Below, in pieces: positions 47,212 through 61,786 of a DNA stretch of 64,000 nt. Origin of the DNA: Paenilisteria newyorkensis (GTDB lineage Bacteria > Bacillota > Bacilli > Lactobacillales > Listeriaceae); contig NZ_JNFB01000040.1 in NCBI RefSeq assembly GCF_000766145.1, positions 120,643 through 184,642 on the forward strand, in the 5' to 3' direction. The translations under genes and the position numbers were made by a program. Every line of letters starts with the position of its first letter. Positions within the stretch are counted from its first letter, which is position 1. The notes under the pieces are model-generated. The model was not told where the DNA came from. It worked only from the letters and a program-made list of their open reading frames with translations, and searched no databases.

Positions 47212-48684
47212 CTATTTCGCTTCATTCAAACGATTTTCTAAGCGATTCACGACTTTTTCACGACCTAAAACTTCAATCGATTGTGGTAATTCCGGACCAT
47301 GCATCTCGCCAGTAACCGCAATACGAATCGGCATGAACAATCCTTTACCTTTCGCGCCCGTCGCTTTTTGCACACGTTTAATCGCGGCCTTCACTTCATC
47401 CGCAGCAAACGGCTCAATCGTCGCCATCTCCTCTTTAAACGCCGCCAAAACCTCAGGAACCTGATCTCCCGCCAGAACTTCCTTCTCTTCCGCGTCAAAC
47501 GTCACGTCATCCGTGAAGAACATCGCCGAAAGCTCCACGATTTCCGCGCCATAACTCATTTGCTCATGATAAAGTGCCACAAGTTTACGAACCCAAGCCA
47601 ATTCATCCGCGTCAGCAGTCGCCGAAACAACGCCTGCCTTCACTAAATGCGGCAAACTCAAATTCACCACTTGATCCAAATCTAATTTTTTCACATATTG
47701 GTTATTCACCCACGTCAACTTATGCGTATCAAACAACGCCGGCGATTTAGACAACCGCTTCGGATCGAAAATTTTGATAAACTCGTCTTTCGTGAAAATT
47801 TCCTCTTCGCCCTCCGGTGACCAACCAAGCATCGCCACAAAGTTAAACAACGCGTCTGGCAAATAACCCAAATCTTTATACTGCTCGATAAATTGAATAA
47901 TCGACTCATCACGCTTACTCAATTTACGCTTGCTTTCATTCACAATTAGCGTCATATGGCCAAATACCGGTGGCTCCCAACCAAACGCTTCATAAATCAT
48001 CAACTGCTTCGGCGTATTCGAAATATGATCATCACCGCGCAATACGTGCGTCATTTTCATCAAATAATCATCAATCGCTACCGCAAAATTATACGTCGGA
48101 ATCCCGTCTTTTTTCACGATAACAAAGTCACCAATACCGTCTGATTCAAACGATACATCGCCTTTCACCATGTCATTAAATGTATACGTCTTGCCAGGTT
48201 GTACCGCATAACGAATACTTGGCTCCAAACCTTGCGCTTCTTTTTCCGCGCGTTGTTCCGCGGTCAAATGACGGCATTTCCCACTATAACGAGGCATCAT
48301 ACTGTTCGCTTTTTGCTCCTCGCGCTCTGCTTCCAACTCCTCAGCCGTACAATAACACTTATACGCCTTGCCTTCTGAAACAATTTGCTCAATCAGCGGA
48401 TTATATAATTCTTGACGCTCACTTTGACGATAAGGACCATACTTGCCGCCCTTATCAACGCCTTCATCCCAATCCATACCAAGCCATGCCAAATTCTCCA
48501 ACTGGCTCGACTCACCATTTTCGATGTTTCTTTTTAAATCCGTATCCTCAATGCGAATCACGAAATCCCCATCATTATGTCTTGCAAACAAATAATTAAA
48601 TAACGCCGTACGCGCATTCCCAATATGCAAATGCCCCGTTGGACTTGGCGCATAACGAACACGCACTTTTTTAGCTCCACTCAT
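47212..48684 (-). CDS. gltX: Glutamyl-tRNA synthetase
   Basis: GluRS (490 aa). The class I motif is [21 protein letters not shown], the KMSKS equivalent [14 protein letters not shown], and the Zn-type insert [15 protein letters not shown]. It is likely the non-discriminating form that also charges tRNA-Gln, as in other Firmicutes (family knowledge). The ATG at 48684 follows AAAGGAG. The gene lies directly downstream of ispF. Confidence 0.95.
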   Translation of the reverse strand: MSGAKKVRVRYAPSPTGHLHIGNARTALFNYLFARHNDGDFVIRIEDTDLKRNIENGESSQLENLAWLGMDWDEGVDKGGKYGPYRQSERQELYNPLIEQIVSEGKAYKCYCTAEELEAEREEQKANSMMPRYSGKCRHLTAEQRAEKEAQGLEPSIRYAVQPGKTYTFNDMVKGDVSFESDGIGDFVIVKKDGIPTYNFAVAIDDYLMKMTHVLRGDDHISNTPKQLMIYEAFGWEPPVFGHMTLIVNESKRKLSKRDESIIQFIEQYKDLGYLPDALFNFVAMLGWSPEGEEEIFTKDEFIKIFDPKRLSKSPALFDTHKLTWVNNQYVKKLDLDQVVNLSLPHLVKAGVVSATADADELAWVRKLVALYHEQMSYGAEIVELSAMFFTDDVTFDAEEKEVLAGDQVPEVLAAFKEEMATIEPFAADEVKAAIKRVQKATGAKGKGLFMPIRIAVTGEMHGPELPQSIEVLGREKVVNRLENRLNEAK

Positions 48685-48697
48685 ATTTACCACTCCT

Positions 48698-49171
48698 TTA
48701 TTTTTCTAAAAGTACAACAGCAAGGCTTGCGATTCCTTCGCCACGCCCTGTAAATCCTAATTTTTCAGACGTCGTTGCCTTCACGTTCACCTGTTCCGGC
48801 GTCGCGTGCAGCAACTCCGCAATCCGAGCTTTCATCGCGTCCACATAAGGCGCCATTTTCGGTTTCTCCGCTATAATCGTACAATCAATATTGCCCAACT
48901 TATAGCCATCCGCCTCAATCTCCGCCCAAACAACACGCAACAATTCCGCCGAATCCGCATCCTTATAAGCCATATCCGTATCCGGGAAAAAATGACCAAT
49001 ATCACGTTTGCCAACCGCACCAATCACCGCGTCCGTCACCGTATGCAACAACACATCTGCGTCACTGTGTCCCAGCAAACCTTTTTCATACGGAATCTCA
49101 ATCCCGCCAATAATCAACTTGCGGCCTTCCACTAACTGGTGCACATCATACCCTTGCCCCACTCGAATCAT
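48698..49171 (-). CDS. ispF: 2-C-methyl-D-erythritol 2,4-cyclodiphosphate synthase
   Basis: IspF (157 aa) of the MEP isoprenoid pathway. Zn ligands in [10 protein letters not shown] and [15 protein letters not shown]-terminal [21 protein letters not shown]. The ATG at 49171 overlaps the ispD stop by ATGA and uses the GGAGG inside ispD. Supplies isoprenoids that DmkB and other prenyl synthases use. Confidence 0.95.
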   Translation of the reverse strand: MIRVGQGYDVHQLVEGRKLIIGGIEIPYEKGLLGHSDADVLLHTVTDAVIGAVGKRDIGHFFPDTDMAYKDADSAELLRVVWAEIEADGYKLGNIDCTIIAEKPKMAPYVDAMKARIAELLHATPEQVNVKATTSEKLGFTGRGEGIASLAVVLLEK

Positions 49172-49863
49172 ACCCGATTCCTCCATTTCTCCTGCAAAAT
49201 CGCTTCCGCAAAAGCAACATCCTCTGGCGTCGTCACCTTCATATTATTGTAACTGCCCTCAACCATATGAACCGTCACACCAAGCCGTTCCACCAAACTC
49301 GCCTCATCCGTTCCTAAAAATTCCGCGGCTGCCGCAATTTCGTGCGCCTGCTTCAAAATTTCCGTCCGAAAAGCTTGCGGTGTCTGCACTTGCCATAACA
49401 CCGAGCGGTCAATCGTCTCTTCCACCATACCATTACGCACCCGTTTCATCGTATCCTTCACAGGCATCCCACAAATCGTCGCGCCATGCACAGCAACGTC
49501 CGCCAACAACCGATCAATCATCGCCTGATCCACAAAAGGCCGCGCCCCGTCATGCACCAACACAACGTCCGCCATTTGACCACATTCCGCAAGCCCCTTC
49601 GCCACACTATACTGTCGCTCCGAGCCTCCCATCACAATCAAAATCTCCTTTTCCACATGAAGCGCATTAACCATTTCCTGCACATACGCAAGCTCATCTT
49701 CCTTGACCACAACGACAATTCGACAACAAGCATCATCCTCTAAAAACGTCCGAATCGTATGCAAAAACAAAACATGCCCCGAAAGTTCCAGCCACATTTT
49801 ATTCCGTCCCAATTCCATCCGTTTTCCCTGACCCGCGGCCAAAAGAATCAATTCATATTTCAT
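49168..49863 (-). CDS. ispD: 2-C-methyl-D-erythritol 4-phosphate cytidylyltransferase
   Basis: IspD (231 aa). The CTP-binding loop is [23 protein letters not shown], then [17 protein letters not shown], with C-terminal [14 protein letters not shown]. Full length. It is coupled to ispF by a 4-bp overlap, and yacL ends just upstream. Confidence 0.95.
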   Translation of the reverse strand: MKYELILLAAGQGKRMELGRNKMWLELSGHVLFLHTIRTFLEDDACCRIVVVVKEDELAYVQEMVNALHVEKEILIVMGGSERQYSVAKGLAECGQMADVVLVHDGARPFVDQAMIDRLLADVAVHGATICGMPVKDTMKRVRNGMVEETIDRSVLWQVQTPQAFRTEILKQAHEIAAAAEFLGTDEASLVERLGVTVHMVEGSYNNMKVTTPEDVAFAEAILQEKWRNRV

Positions 49864-49887
49864 CTAGCATTACTCCTAAAGTCCAAA

Positions 49888-50961
49888 TTAAGCCGGTTTT
49901 GCAAAAATCATCCGACCAGCAGAAGTCTGCAACACACTTGTTACTTCCACCTGAATCGTATCATTAATAAACTTGCGACCATCCTCAACAACAATCATCG
50001 TGCCATCATCCAAATAAGCCACACCTTGATTGTGCTCCTTACCGTCCTTCACAACGAGAACCGTCATCTTCTCACCCGGCAACACGACAGGTTTCACCGC
50101 ATTCGCCAAGTCATTAATATTTAAAACCGCGACATTCTGAAACTCACAAACCTTATTCAAGTTATAATCATTCGTCACGACTTTCCCTTGCATCACTTTT
50201 GCCAGTTTCACAAGTTTGCTATCGACTTCCGAAATCTCCTCAAAATCGCCCTCATACATCTCGACCTTGATCGATTCCTCTTTTTGCAATCGGTTCAAAA
50301 TATCCAAACCACGACGACCACGCGTCCGCTTCAATGTATCCGACGAATCCGCAATATGCTGCAACTCCGCCAAAACAAACAACGGAATCACAATCGTCCC
50401 GTCAAGGAATCCTGTTGCCAAAATGTCCGCAATCCGGCCATCAATAATGACACTCGTATCCAGAATCTTATACTCACGCGCCGCCGTAGCCTCTTCCTTC
50501 ACTTCCTCAGGAGTCTTCTTCTTCACACCACGATTCGCAAATAAGTTGCCCCATTCCGCGCGCCTACTAATCCCAACCCGGAAGCCCAAATACCCAAGCA
50601 CCAGCGTCAAAATAATCGGCACAACCGAATTCAAAATCGGAATTTTTGTCTGCGTCAATGCATTTCCCGCAAAAAAAGCAAGCACTAAACCAATCATAAG
50701 CCCCAGACCGCCATAAATAATCACTGTGTTAGAAGTGCTCGTAAGCCCATTCTCCAACCAGTTCAGAGCAGCAACAACATACTTCACCGCCCAAAAAGTA
50801 ATAAGATAAAATATAAGTGCACCAACCAAAGCGTCTGTATAAGGATTATTAATGACAAAAATATGATCCACACCAACAGCTTCCCAAAGTTCAGGCAAAC
50901 TAATCACGCCGATCGTACCGCCAATAATCATAAAACAAATTCTAATTACCCATTTCAGCAT
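49888..50961 (-). CDS. yacL: Membrane PIN/TRAM-domain protein YacL
   Basis: A 357-aa protein. Four transmembrane helices (residues about 1-130) are followed by a PIN nuclease-like domain ([21 protein letters not shown], with [17 protein letters not shown] and [11 protein letters not shown]) and a C-terminal TRAM domain. Conserved next to ispD/radA in Firmicutes; the function is not settled. It has its own promoter, TTGCCG (51032-51037), 18 bp, TAGAAT (51008-51013), and an AAAGGAGGAG site. Confidence 0.9.
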   Translation of the reverse strand: MLKWVIRICFMIIGGTIGVISLPELWEAVGVDHIFVINNPYTDALVGALIFYLITFWAVKYVVAALNWLENGLTSTSNTVIIYGGLGLMIGLVLAFFAGNALTQTKIPILNSVVPIILTLVLGYLGFRVGISRRAEWGNLFANRGVKKKTPEEVKEEATAAREYKILDTSVIIDGRIADILATGFLDGTIVIPLFVLAELQHIADSSDTLKRTRGRRGLDILNRLQKEESIKVEMYEGDFEEISEVDSKLVKLAKVMQGKVVTNDYNLNKVCEFQNVAVLNINDLANAVKPVVLPGEKMTVLVVKDGKEHNQGVAYLDDGTMIVVEDGRKFINDTIQVEVTSVLQTSAGRMIFAKPA

Positions 50962-51132
50962 TATTTCTCCTCCTTTCCGATCTTTCTATTTATGTTCATA
51001 CCCCTTCATTCTACACTACTTAAAGCCCCTACGGCAATTAAAACGAGTAGAAAATAAAAGGCCCTGTAAAGTTCACAAAAATAGTGACACAAAATCATTT
51101 TCCAGATTCCGCATCACTAAAGAAACAGTATT

Positions 51133-52143
51133 CTATTTCATCACAACTTCTCGCCTCGACCTTATTCTCTCCCATATATATAAGCTCATCATATATCCCG
51201 CTACAATAAAAACTACTTTTATAATCAAATAATACACTACCGGCGAATAGATGCCAATCATTCTGCAAACCGTATCAAACCCCAGTAAAACAAAATACTG
51301 CGTTCCAAGGAGAATAATAGCCTCTTTTCCAAATATCGTAAAAATGCCCGTTTCCTGTACCATTTGAAAAAGCAATACAGAAAACACAATTCCGCTTAAA
51401 GCAGTTAATACAAAAAGCACATAATTCGTCCCAAAATAATTATCATACATACTGACAAGCCTTGACCCGTTAAGCCAGAACATACTTCCAACGAGAAAAC
51501 TCCCAGCTAACGTTACAATCAACGTATACACGCCCAAGTTTCTTGATAATAATTTTAACACCTTATACTTCTTCGTCATGTTTCCTAAGTAGTAAAACAG
51601 AAAACAAGAAAACACAATCTGCAATCCAAATGGGAATTTGATACCCGTCTCACTCAGCAACCAGCCAACTATACAGCTCAACAAAACAAGTAGCATTTGT
51701 ATCCCCGCGCGTTTGCTCCACTTACTAAAGAAATAATACAACACATCTAGGATAAATAAAACCACTAAAAACCATAACGGCGCATTCCATCCAACACTAC
51801 CATTCAAGTAGAAAATACTTAGCAACGTACTTAAAGGATCCCGTTCCAATTGCCCCGTTGTAACATAATAAAAACTATTTATAAAAACCACAGAAATAAT
51901 CTGAAACACAAAATACGGAACAAGCAAAGTCATCCATTTTTTTTAAAAATAATTCCCCGTCCCTTTCCCACGGAATAAAAATCCTGAGATAAAAAAGAAC
52001 AATGGCATATGAAAAGAATAAATCAGTTTCATCAGTAACCCCGTGTATGCATAATCTGCTGACAGTACAATAGAATGACCAATAACAACTAAAATTATCC
52101 CATACGCTTTTAAATTATCTATCCAAGTCAGTCGTTGAGCCAT
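51133..52143 (-). pseudogene. Acyltransferase 3 family membrane protein interrupted by an in-frame stop
   Basis: Two same-frame stretches form one protein. 52143-51946 encodes MAQRLTWIDNLKAYGIILVV, IGHSIVL and FHMPLFFFISGFLF, the family's catalytic His region. The TAA at 51943-51945 is followed in the same frame by KKWMTLLVPYFVFQIISV and ten hydrophobic segments. Relatives have Leu in that position (NYF-L-KKW), so a single T to A change (TTA to TAA) next to an A-run explains it. Either a true nonsense mutation, a sequencing error, or a re-initiated product from the ATG at 51933. The family O-acylates surface polysaccharides. The bases are AT-richer than the neighbours. Confidence 0.8.
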
Positions 52144-52156
52144 TACTCCACTTCCC

Positions 52157-53644
52157 TCACATGAGTTTGTTCCATTTATAAATACCTACTCCACCATCTT
52201 GCATACAAATATATAAAGAATCTTTCGTTTCACCTTTTGTAGCATCTGCTTTTATAAAACAAAGTGAGCCTTGTTTATCTTCTTTTGCTGCTGGAAGTGC
52301 AGTTCTAGGATTCATCTTAAACATGAAGTCGATAGACAAAACAATATCTTTCCAAGCCAGTATGGAAGCTTCTTGACCATTACTATGGATGTGTTTAAAG
52401 TCGAAACCATATTTTGCAACGCCTTTATAGCCAGTTTTTAATATAAACTTTTGATTTGCCGCTTTTTCTTGAAGTGTAATGCCTGGATTCACTTTATTTA
52501 ATAAAACATCATTTTGAACCGTCCAATTCTGAGAAGAACCATCATCAAAAGCACCGTAAATAATTGTAGCGACTCCTTTATCTAAAATATTTTGTGCCTG
52601 ATTATTATAAATAAGTGTTTTCCTAGCCTCACTTCCCAATGTAATAGGAACGCTGTCACGAATGATGATATCCACGGCATAATTTACCTTAATTGGATAT
52701 TCTCCTCTCAGACCATAATGCCTATTTTCAGATATAACTACATTCTCCATTTTATTGTATCGTAATATCTCTCCACCACTCGTCGTAATATCAGGCTCCC
52801 CCAGTATGCTGATGGCCTCTTCCTTAATATCTTCAAATGTATTTGATCCAATAAATATACCTTTACATTGCGTTTGATAATTCGTTTTAGCAGTAGTAAT
52901 CAAAATGGCGGGAGAACTCATGATTGAAAATGAGTTGGCTTGTAATGTGATGCCTTGACAACCTGCTAATTGTAGGCCTGTTCTTTTAGGATACTCAGAC
53001 CAGCTTTTATCACCAGCTAATATTTTAATTGTATTTAGATAACACTCATTCTGATTCTCCATTGAAATGAGTGGTTTTGTAGCCTTAGAAAGTTTCTCCG
53101 TCTTATTGATTATCATTAGGTCTTGAATAGTAGTTCCTTGCCCCACAGTTTCCGTTGGGGACACACCAATAGTATTAATTAATTTTATAGCTGTACTAAA
53201 AATATCTTCAAAATATAAACTCTCAAACCTATTTAAGTCATAGCCTTTATCCATTCGAATCATATCTGGCGGATTAGCTAATACAGAACTTTCTTTCCCC
53301 AAAAAACCAAGATTGCGAATTCTAATATTTCGTATATAGCTCCAATTCCATTCCGTCTCATCACCATTAAAAGCGAAATCAAATACAGTATCTCCAACAA
53401 AATTATTACTAGGAATTATTAACGTATTTACCGCCTGTTCTCCGATTATTTCTATACCATGATTCACAAATCGTATCGTTTTTGTGACTCTGTATTTCCC
53501 TGCCGGAAAGAACAGAGTACCTCCACCCTCTAGACCCGTCCACGAAGATTTACGTAGCATGCTTATCGCTTCTATAATTTTACTTGTATCGTCTGCTACC
53601 CCATCCCCAACGGCGCCTATATCTTTTACATTAATCAAAACCAT
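52157..53644 (-). CDS. Right-handed parallel beta-helix protein (pectate-lyase/tailspike-like)
   Basis: A 495-aa protein. The N-terminal signature VKDIGAVGDGVADDTSKIIEAI followed by GGTLFFPAGKYRV is that of Pectate_lyase_3/glycoside hydrolase 28-like helices. The C-terminal ~130 residues look like a separate beta-sandwich carbohydrate-binding part. No signal peptide is visible, so secretion is unclear, or the export route is non-classical. It overlaps in operon order with the acyltransferase gene (13-nt gap). Together they suggest modification of a glycan (inference). AT-richer than flanking genes, and inserted between radA and yacL. The start M(VLINVKDIG) is provisional; MERAII six codons earlier is the alternative. 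Confidence 0.75.
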   Translation of the reverse strand: MVLINVKDIGAVGDGVADDTSKIIEAISMLRKSSWTGLEGGGTLFFPAGKYRVTKTIRFVNHGIEIIGEQAVNTLIIPSNNFVGDTVFDFAFNGDETEWNWSYIRNIRIRNLGFLGKESSVLANPPDMIRMDKGYDLNRFESLYFEDIFSTAIKLINTIGVSPTETVGQGTTIQDLMIINKTEKLSKATKPLISMENQNECYLNTIKILAGDKSWSEYPKRTGLQLAGCQGITLQANSFSIMSSPAILITTAKTNYQTQCKGIFIGSNTFEDIKEEAISILGEPDITTSGGEILRYNKMENVVISENRHYGLRGEYPIKVNYAVDIIIRDSVPITLGSEARKTLIYNNQAQNILDKGVATIIYGAFDDGSSQNWTVQNDVLLNKVNPGITLQEKAANQKFILKTGYKGVAKYGFDFKHIHSNGQEASILAWKDIVLSIDFMFKMNPRTALPAAKEDKQGSLCFIKADATKGETKDSLYICMQDGGVGIYKWNKLM

Positions 53645-53798
53645 AATAATCGCTCGCTCCATCCATAAATTATTCTATGTAACAATTTAAACATAACATA
53701 TACATATTTTTAGTACTACGACCCCTTTTCTCTATATTTATACTTCTGGCTCTAGTTTTGTGACAACTTCATGAACTTTGATAAATTATATGCACGAC

Positions 53799-53835
53799 AA
53801 AAAGACACCTGTAAACAACAGGAGCCTTTTTCATA
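53799..53835 (-). terminator. Terminator after radA
   Basis: The stem AAAAAGGCTCCTGT / ACAGGTGTCTTTTT lies about 40 nt beyond the radA stop, with A and T tracts on both sides. It separates radA from the accessory pair downstream. Confidence 0.85.
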
Positions 53836-53873
53836 TTTCGAAGTATAATAATATATTTAAATTTCAGCTAAAA

Positions 53874-55241
53874 TTACTTCGGCAACGCCTTACTCAGAGC
53901 ATCTCCAAGCGTCGTCACCCCAATAATACTCACATCTTTCGGCAGCTTCCACTCCCCTTGATTGTTCGCCGGAATAAAGATCCGCTTAAAGCCTAATTTC
54001 GCAGCCTCTTGCACGCGTTGTTCAATCCGCGACACCCGTCTAATCTCACCAGTCAAGCCGATCTCACCGATAAAACAATCCGTACTTTTCGTAGGCTTAT
54101 CATTATAACTCGATGCAATACTCACCGCCACCGCCAAATCAATCGCCGGCTCATCCAGTTTCACACCGCCAGCCGCCTTCAAATAAGCATCCTGATTTTG
54201 CAACAACAAACCGACCCGCTTCTCAAGCACCGCCATAATCAGCGACACCTTGTTGTGATCCATCCCCGTCGCCATCCGTTTCGCATTCCCAAACATCGTC
54301 GGTGAAATAAGCGCCTGAATCTCCACCAAAATCGGCCGCGTGCCCTCCATCGAAACAACCACCGTCGAGCCCGAAGCCCCGTCCAGCCGTTCCTCCAAGA
54401 AAACCTCCGACGGATTCGCGACTTCCACCAATCCAATATCGCGCATTTCAAAAATCCCGATCTCATTCGTCGATCCAAACCGGTTCTTCACCGCCCGCAA
54501 AATTCGGTACGCATGATGCCGCTCGCCTTCAAAATAAAGCACTGTATCCACCATATGCTCCAACATCCTGGGCCCAGCAATCGCGCCTTCCTTCGTCACA
54601 TGTCCCACGATAAATACCGCGATATTGCCGCCCTTCGCGATTCGCATCAACTCCGCCGTACACTCTCGAACCTGCGACACACTTCCCGCCGCACTCGTCA
54701 CATCCGGATGATACACCGTCTGAATCGAATCAATAATCACGAAATCCGGCTTCACATGCTGAATCGTCTGCTGGATCGCCTCCAAATTCGTCTCCGCGTA
54801 CACATACAAATTATCCCCCGTCACAAGCAACCGCTCCGCCCGCAACTTCGTCTGTTTCACCGATTCCTCACCAGAAATATAAAGCACCCGTTTTCCCGTC
54901 GTCGTCAACTGCGCCGAAACCTGTAGCAACAACGTCGATTTCCCGATTCCCGGATCCCCACCAACAAGCACCATCGAACCCTGCACAACCCCGCCACCCA
55001 ACACCCGATTAAGCTCCGGCATCTGCGTCAAAAACCGCGGTTCATTATCGCTCGTAATTTTCGTAATAGGCACAGCCGCTTCATCCGTATGCGTAAACGA
55101 TGAGCGCCCCTTTTTCGTCGGCTCGAGCATCTCCACCATCTGATTCCAAGCCCCACAATTCGGGCATTTCCCCATCCATTTCGGCGACTCATATCCACAT
55201 TCCTGACACATAAATTTCACACTACGCTTCGCTTTTGCCAT
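53874..55241 (-). CDS. radA: DNA repair protein RadA (Sms)
   Basis: RadA (455 aa) is a RecA-like helicase in recombination branch migration. Zn finger [19 protein letters not shown], Walker [13 protein letters not shown], the RadA-specific [12 protein letters not shown] motif, and a C-terminal Lon-protease-like domain. The ATG at 55241 ([10 protein letters not shown]) follows GGAAGGTG. Confidence 0.95.
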   Translation of the reverse strand: MAKAKRSVKFMCQECGYESPKWMGKCPNCGAWNQMVEMLEPTKKGRSSFTHTDEAAVPITKITSDNEPRFLTQMPELNRVLGGGVVQGSMVLVGGDPGIGKSTLLLQVSAQLTTTGKRVLYISGEESVKQTKLRAERLLVTGDNLYVYAETNLEAIQQTIQHVKPDFVIIDSIQTVYHPDVTSAAGSVSQVRECTAELMRIAKGGNIAVFIVGHVTKEGAIAGPRMLEHMVDTVLYFEGERHHAYRILRAVKNRFGSTNEIGIFEMRDIGLVEVANPSEVFLEERLDGASGSTVVVSMEGTRPILVEIQALISPTMFGNAKRMATGMDHNKVSLIMAVLEKRVGLLLQNQDAYLKAAGGVKLDEPAIDLAVAVSIASSYNDKPTKSTDCFIGEIGLTGEIRRVSRIEQRVQEAAKLGFKRIFIPANNQGEWKLPKDVSIIGVTTLGDALSKALPK

Positions 55242-55385
55242 TTTAAAAATCACCTTCCAAATTTCATATCTGTCCCTATTCTACCACACTTCCCACCACA
55301 AAAATCACCCAACATCAAAATTCCATTTCCAAGCCTGATTCTCCCGTTTTCGCGCAAAAAAAGAAGGCAATCACGCCTCCCATTT

Positions 55386-58022
<2,637 letters not shown>

Positions 58023-58095
58023 CTAGCAGTAATTTTTAGGAATAAACAGTCTATATTATTACTTTTTTTCATGCTATAATTAAAGTAAGGAAAGG

Positions 58096-59100
58096 TCACA
58101 AAACGCTTTTCGGATCTGGAATCAGTCCAACCAAAGGATGCGGTACATACAATTCCTCCAAATAACGCATCTCAGAAAGCGTCAACTCAATATCAAGCGC
58201 AGCCACCACACTCTCGAGATGGCTTTCTTTTTGTGCACCAACAATCGGCGCAACGACTTGATCCTTATTCAACAACCAAGCGAGCGCAATCTTATCCCGC
58301 GTCACACCATGATTCACCGCAACTTCCGCCAATCGCTCCACAATTCCACGATCCGATTCCATCATCCCATCATATTTCGAATGTTGCACCTGATCCGTCT
58401 CCGAACGCAGACTCGTTTCCGACCAATCACGCGTCAAACGACCAGAAGCAAGCGGACTATACGGCGTCAACGCAATTTTTTCATCCCGACAAAACGGCAC
58501 CATCTCACGCTCCTCCTCCCGATAAATCATATTATAATGATTCTGCATCGAAACGAATTTCGTCCAACCATTGCGCTCCGCCACATGCTGCGCCTTCTGG
58601 AACTGCCACGCATACATCGCACTCGCCCCAATATACCGAACCTTCCCCGACTTCACCACATCATGCAGCGTCTCCATCGTCTCCTCAATCGGCGTATCAT
58701 AATCCCAACGATGAATAATATACAAATCCACATAATCCGTCCCCAACCGCTCCAAACTATGATCAATCTCACTCAAAATTGCCTTCCGAGAAAGCCCGCC
58801 ACCATTCGGCTGCCCAGGACGCATAATCTGATGCACTTTCGTCGCCAACACAATATCATCCCGATTCGCATAATCCCTCAGCGCACGCCCAAGAATGTTC
58901 TCACTCTCACCCATCGAATAAATATTCGCCGTATCAAAAAAATTAATCCCTAAATCAAGCGCTTTCTTAATCACCGGCCGACTACGCTCCTCATCCAAAA
59001 CCCACTTATGCGTCCACTTCTCCACATCACCAAATCCCATCGCACCCAAACAAATCCGCGAAACATCCATACCCGTATTCCCAAATTTCACATACTCCAT
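58096..59100 (-). CDS. Aldo/keto reductase
   Basis: A 334-aa NAD(P)H-dependent oxidoreductase of the AKR YghZ/potassium-channel beta-like group. The Asp-Tyr-Lys-His tetrad is recognisable: FFDTANIYSMGESE (Asp and Tyr), VLATKVH (Lys) and DLYIIHRWD (His). The coenzyme region GAQKESHLESVVAAL is near the end. Substrate unknown. It lies between clpC and rph, with its own GGAGGGG site. Confidence 0.9.
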   Translation of the reverse strand: MEYVKFGNTGMDVSRICLGAMGFGDVEKWTHKWVLDEERSRPVIKKALDLGINFFDTANIYSMGESENILGRALRDYANRDDIVLATKVHQIMRPGQPNGGGLSRKAILSEIDHSLERLGTDYVDLYIIHRWDYDTPIEETMETLHDVVKSGKVRYIGASAMYAWQFQKAQHVAERNGWTKFVSMQNHYNMIYREEEREMVPFCRDEKIALTPYSPLASGRLTRDWSETSLRSETDQVQHSKYDGMMESDRGIVERLAEVAVNHGVTRDKIALAWLLNKDQVVAPIVGAQKESHLESVVAALDIELTLSEMRYLEELYVPHPLVGLIPDPKSVL

Positions 59101-59175
59101 CTATATTCCCCTCCAAAAAAGTTATTTCATCTCATCAAGTATAAACCTTAAAGTCCACTCCAACACAAGCAAAAA

Positions 59176-59222
59176 GAATAAAAAAGCGATGAGAACCCAG
59201 TTTCAGATTCCCATCACTTTTC
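59176..59222 (-). terminator. Terminator after clpC
   Basis: The stem AAAAGTGATGGGAA / TTCTCATCGCTTTT is followed by TTTTATTC, ending the ctsR operon about 10 nt after the clpC stop. Confidence 0.85.
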
Positions 59223-59232
59223 AAAATTTCAC

Positions 59233-61758
59233 TCACTCCGATTTAGCAGGCTTAGCCGTCTTTGCTTTAGGTTTCGCCTTCGCTTTTGCCTTCGTAGCTG
59301 TTGTCGTCGTTTTCTTCTTAGGAATCGCTGCTTTCTTTTTCTCCTTCACCTGAACCGTTAATTCACCAGCTTTAGTCCCAATCACGACCGTATCACCAAC
59401 TTTAACCGTTCCACGCAACAACTCTTCCGACAAACGATCCTCGACATTTTTCTGAATCGCCCGTTTCAACGGACGCGCACCATACTCCGGATCATAACCA
59501 TCCTTCGCAATTTTAGCCTTCGCACTCTCCGTCAAACTCACATGGATATTGCGCTCGCCAAGACGCTTCGTCAACTGTTCCGTAAGCAATGTCACGATTT
59601 GTTTCAATTCCTTATCATCCAGCGAATGGAAAACGATCGATTCATCAATCCGGTTAATAAACTCAGGACGGAATGCCTTTTTAAGCTCCTGCAACATCCG
59701 GTGCTGCATCGCCTTATGGTCCTTCGTCATATCAGAAACGTTGAAGCCAACCGACTTATCATCCTTCAGCTCCTGAGCCCCAATATTCGACGTCATAATA
59801 ATAACCGTATTTCGGAAATCCACAACCCGCCCCTTAGAATCCGTCAAACGCCCATCATCGAGCACTTGCAACAACATATTAAACACATCAGGATGCGCTT
59901 TTTCAATCTCATCTAAAAGTACAACCGAGTAAGGTTTTTGGCGAATTTTCTCCGTTAACTGGCCGCCCTCTTCGTAACCAACATAGCCTGGAGGAGCCCC
60001 AACAAGACGCGCCGTCGAAAATTTCTCCATATACTCCGACATATCAATCCGAATCATCGCTTCCTCATCACCAAACATCGATTCAGCAACCGCTCGCGCC
60101 AATTCCGTCTTACCAACACCAGTAGGTCCTAAGAAGATAAACGAACCAATCGGACGCTTCGGATCCTTAAGCCCCGCACGCGCACGTCTCACAGCTAGAG
60201 AAACCGCCTTAACAGCTTCCTCTTGACCAATTACACGCTTATGAAGTAAAGACTCCATATTCAACAATTTATCCGTCTCCGTCTCGCCTAGCTTCGTAAC
60301 CGGAATACCCGTCCAACTTGCCACAACCTCAGCAACAATCTCCTCCGTTACCTCACTATTATCCTGACCTTGTTTCGCATGCCAATCCTTCTTCTTCTCC
60401 GTAAGCTCACGTCTTAACCGCTGTTCCTTATCACGCAATGACGCAGCTTTCTCGAACTCTTGACCTTGCACCGCCGCGTCCTTCTCTTTTTTCAATTCAG
60501 CCAAGTTCGATTCCATTTCCTTCACATTTGCCGGCGTTGTATAAGCCTTCAAACGCACCTTTGAACCCGCCTCATCAATCACGTCAATCGCTTTATCTGG
60601 CAAGAACCGATCCGAAATATAACGATCCGACAATCTAACCGCAGCCTCAACCGCAGCATCCGTAATCGCAACCCGATGATGCGCCTCATAACGATCCCGA
60701 AGCCCCCGCAAAATTTGAATCGACTCATCCACAGTTGGCTCCTCGACACGAATCGGTTGGAAACGTCTTTCAAGCGCAGCATCCTTTTCAATATACTTCC
60801 GGTACTCATCTAGCGTTGTCGCACCAATACATTGCAACTCACCACGAGCAAGCGAAGGTTTCAAAATGTTCGACGCATCAATCGCACCTTCCGCGCCACC
60901 AGCACCAATCAACGTATGCAATTCATCAATAAACAAAATCACATTCCCAGCTTGGCGAATCTCGTCCATCACCTTTTTCAAGCGATCTTCAAATTCACCA
61001 CGATATTTCGTTCCAGCGACAACCGTTCCCATATCGAGCGTCATCACACGTTTCCCGCGCAACGTCTCCGGCACCTCATTATGCACAATTTGTTGCGCCA
61101 ACCCTTCCGCAATCGCCGTTTTACCAACACCAGGCTCCCCAATCAAAACCGGATTATTCTTCGTCCGGCGACTGAGCACCTCAATCACACGCTGAATCTC
61201 CTTCGAACGCCCAATCACAGGATCCAAATTCTCTTCCCGTGCAATCACCGTCAAGTCCCGCGCCAAGCTATCCAAAGTCGGCGTCGCTTGCGTATTCGTC
61301 GAACGACCAGAAGCCGCCCCGTCCCCGCCACCAAGCAATTGCAATACCTGTTGACGCGCCTTATTCAAGCTCACACCCAGATTTCCAAGCACACGAGCCG
61401 CAATACCCTCACCCTCACGAATCAGGCCAAGCAAGATATGCTCCGTCCCAACATACGTATGACCAAGTTTCCGCGCCTCATCCATCGACAACTCAATCAC
61501 TTTTTTCGCACGCGGCGTATATTGAATCGTTTGAACAGCAGTCTCACCCTCGCCGATCAAACTCTCTACTTCCTTTTGCACCTTGTCCGAACTAATTCCA
61601 AGCTCATATAACGCCTTCGCAGCGATACCCTCACCCTCACGAACCAATCCCAACAAAATATGTTCCGTTCCCAAATTGCTATGTTTCAATCTCATAGCCT
61701 CTTCCTGTGACAAAGCCAATACCTTCTGCGCTCTTTGTGTAAATCTCCCAAACATCAT
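59233..61758 (-). CDS. clpC: AAA+ unfoldase ClpC
   Basis: ClpC (841 aa) feeds substrates, including phospho-arginine-tagged proteins, to ClpP. N-domain repeats: [20 protein letters not shown] and [16 protein letters not shown]. Walker A sites are [13 protein letters not shown] and [13 protein letters not shown]. The middle M/UVR domain carries [18 protein letters not shown]. The C-terminus bears an extra Lys/Ala/Thr-rich tail (about residues 805-841). It is the last gene of the CtsR operon, activated by McsB and adaptors. Confidence 0.96.
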   Translation of the reverse strand: MMFGRFTQRAQKVLALSQEEAMRLKHSNLGTEHILLGLVREGEGIAAKALYELGISSDKVQKEVESLIGEGETAVQTIQYTPRAKKVIELSMDEARKLGHTYVGTEHILLGLIREGEGIAARVLGNLGVSLNKARQQVLQLLGGGDGAASGRSTNTQATPTLDSLARDLTVIAREENLDPVIGRSKEIQRVIEVLSRRTKNNPVLIGEPGVGKTAIAEGLAQQIVHNEVPETLRGKRVMTLDMGTVVAGTKYRGEFEDRLKKVMDEIRQAGNVILFIDELHTLIGAGGAEGAIDASNILKPSLARGELQCIGATTLDEYRKYIEKDAALERRFQPIRVEEPTVDESIQILRGLRDRYEAHHRVAITDAAVEAAVRLSDRYISDRFLPDKAIDVIDEAGSKVRLKAYTTPANVKEMESNLAELKKEKDAAVQGQEFEKAASLRDKEQRLRRELTEKKKDWHAKQGQDNSEVTEEIVAEVVASWTGIPVTKLGETETDKLLNMESLLHKRVIGQEEAVKAVSLAVRRARAGLKDPKRPIGSFIFLGPTGVGKTELARAVAESMFGDEEAMIRIDMSEYMEKFSTARLVGAPPGYVGYEEGGQLTEKIRQKPYSVVLLDEIEKAHPDVFNMLLQVLDDGRLTDSKGRVVDFRNTVIIMTSNIGAQELKDDKSVGFNVSDMTKDHKAMQHRMLQELKKAFRPEFINRIDESIVFHSLDDKELKQIVTLLTEQLTKRLGERNIHVSLTESAKAKIAKDGYDPEYGARPLKRAIQKNVEDRLSEELLRGTVKVGDTVVIGTKAGELTVQVKEKKKAAIPKKKTTTTATKAKAKAKPKAKTAKPAKSE

Positions 61759-61786
61759 GGTAGTTTCCTCCTCTAATTTTCGAAGC

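Noticed and set aside
43722..49743. Long plus-strand open frames rich in Arg, His and Pro opposite cysS, gltX, ispD and others
   Set aside because: They are antisense shadows of well-supported genes, with biased composition and no ribosome sites.
51930..51946. Frameshift in the acyltransferase gene
   Set aside because: The two parts are in the same frame (difference divisible by three); the defect is an in-frame TAA, not a shift.
58070..58082. Plus-strand TATAAT near the start of rph
   Set aside because: It would point into the 3' end of the aldo/keto reductase gene on the opposite strand, with no gene to drive; likely chance in AT-rich DNA.
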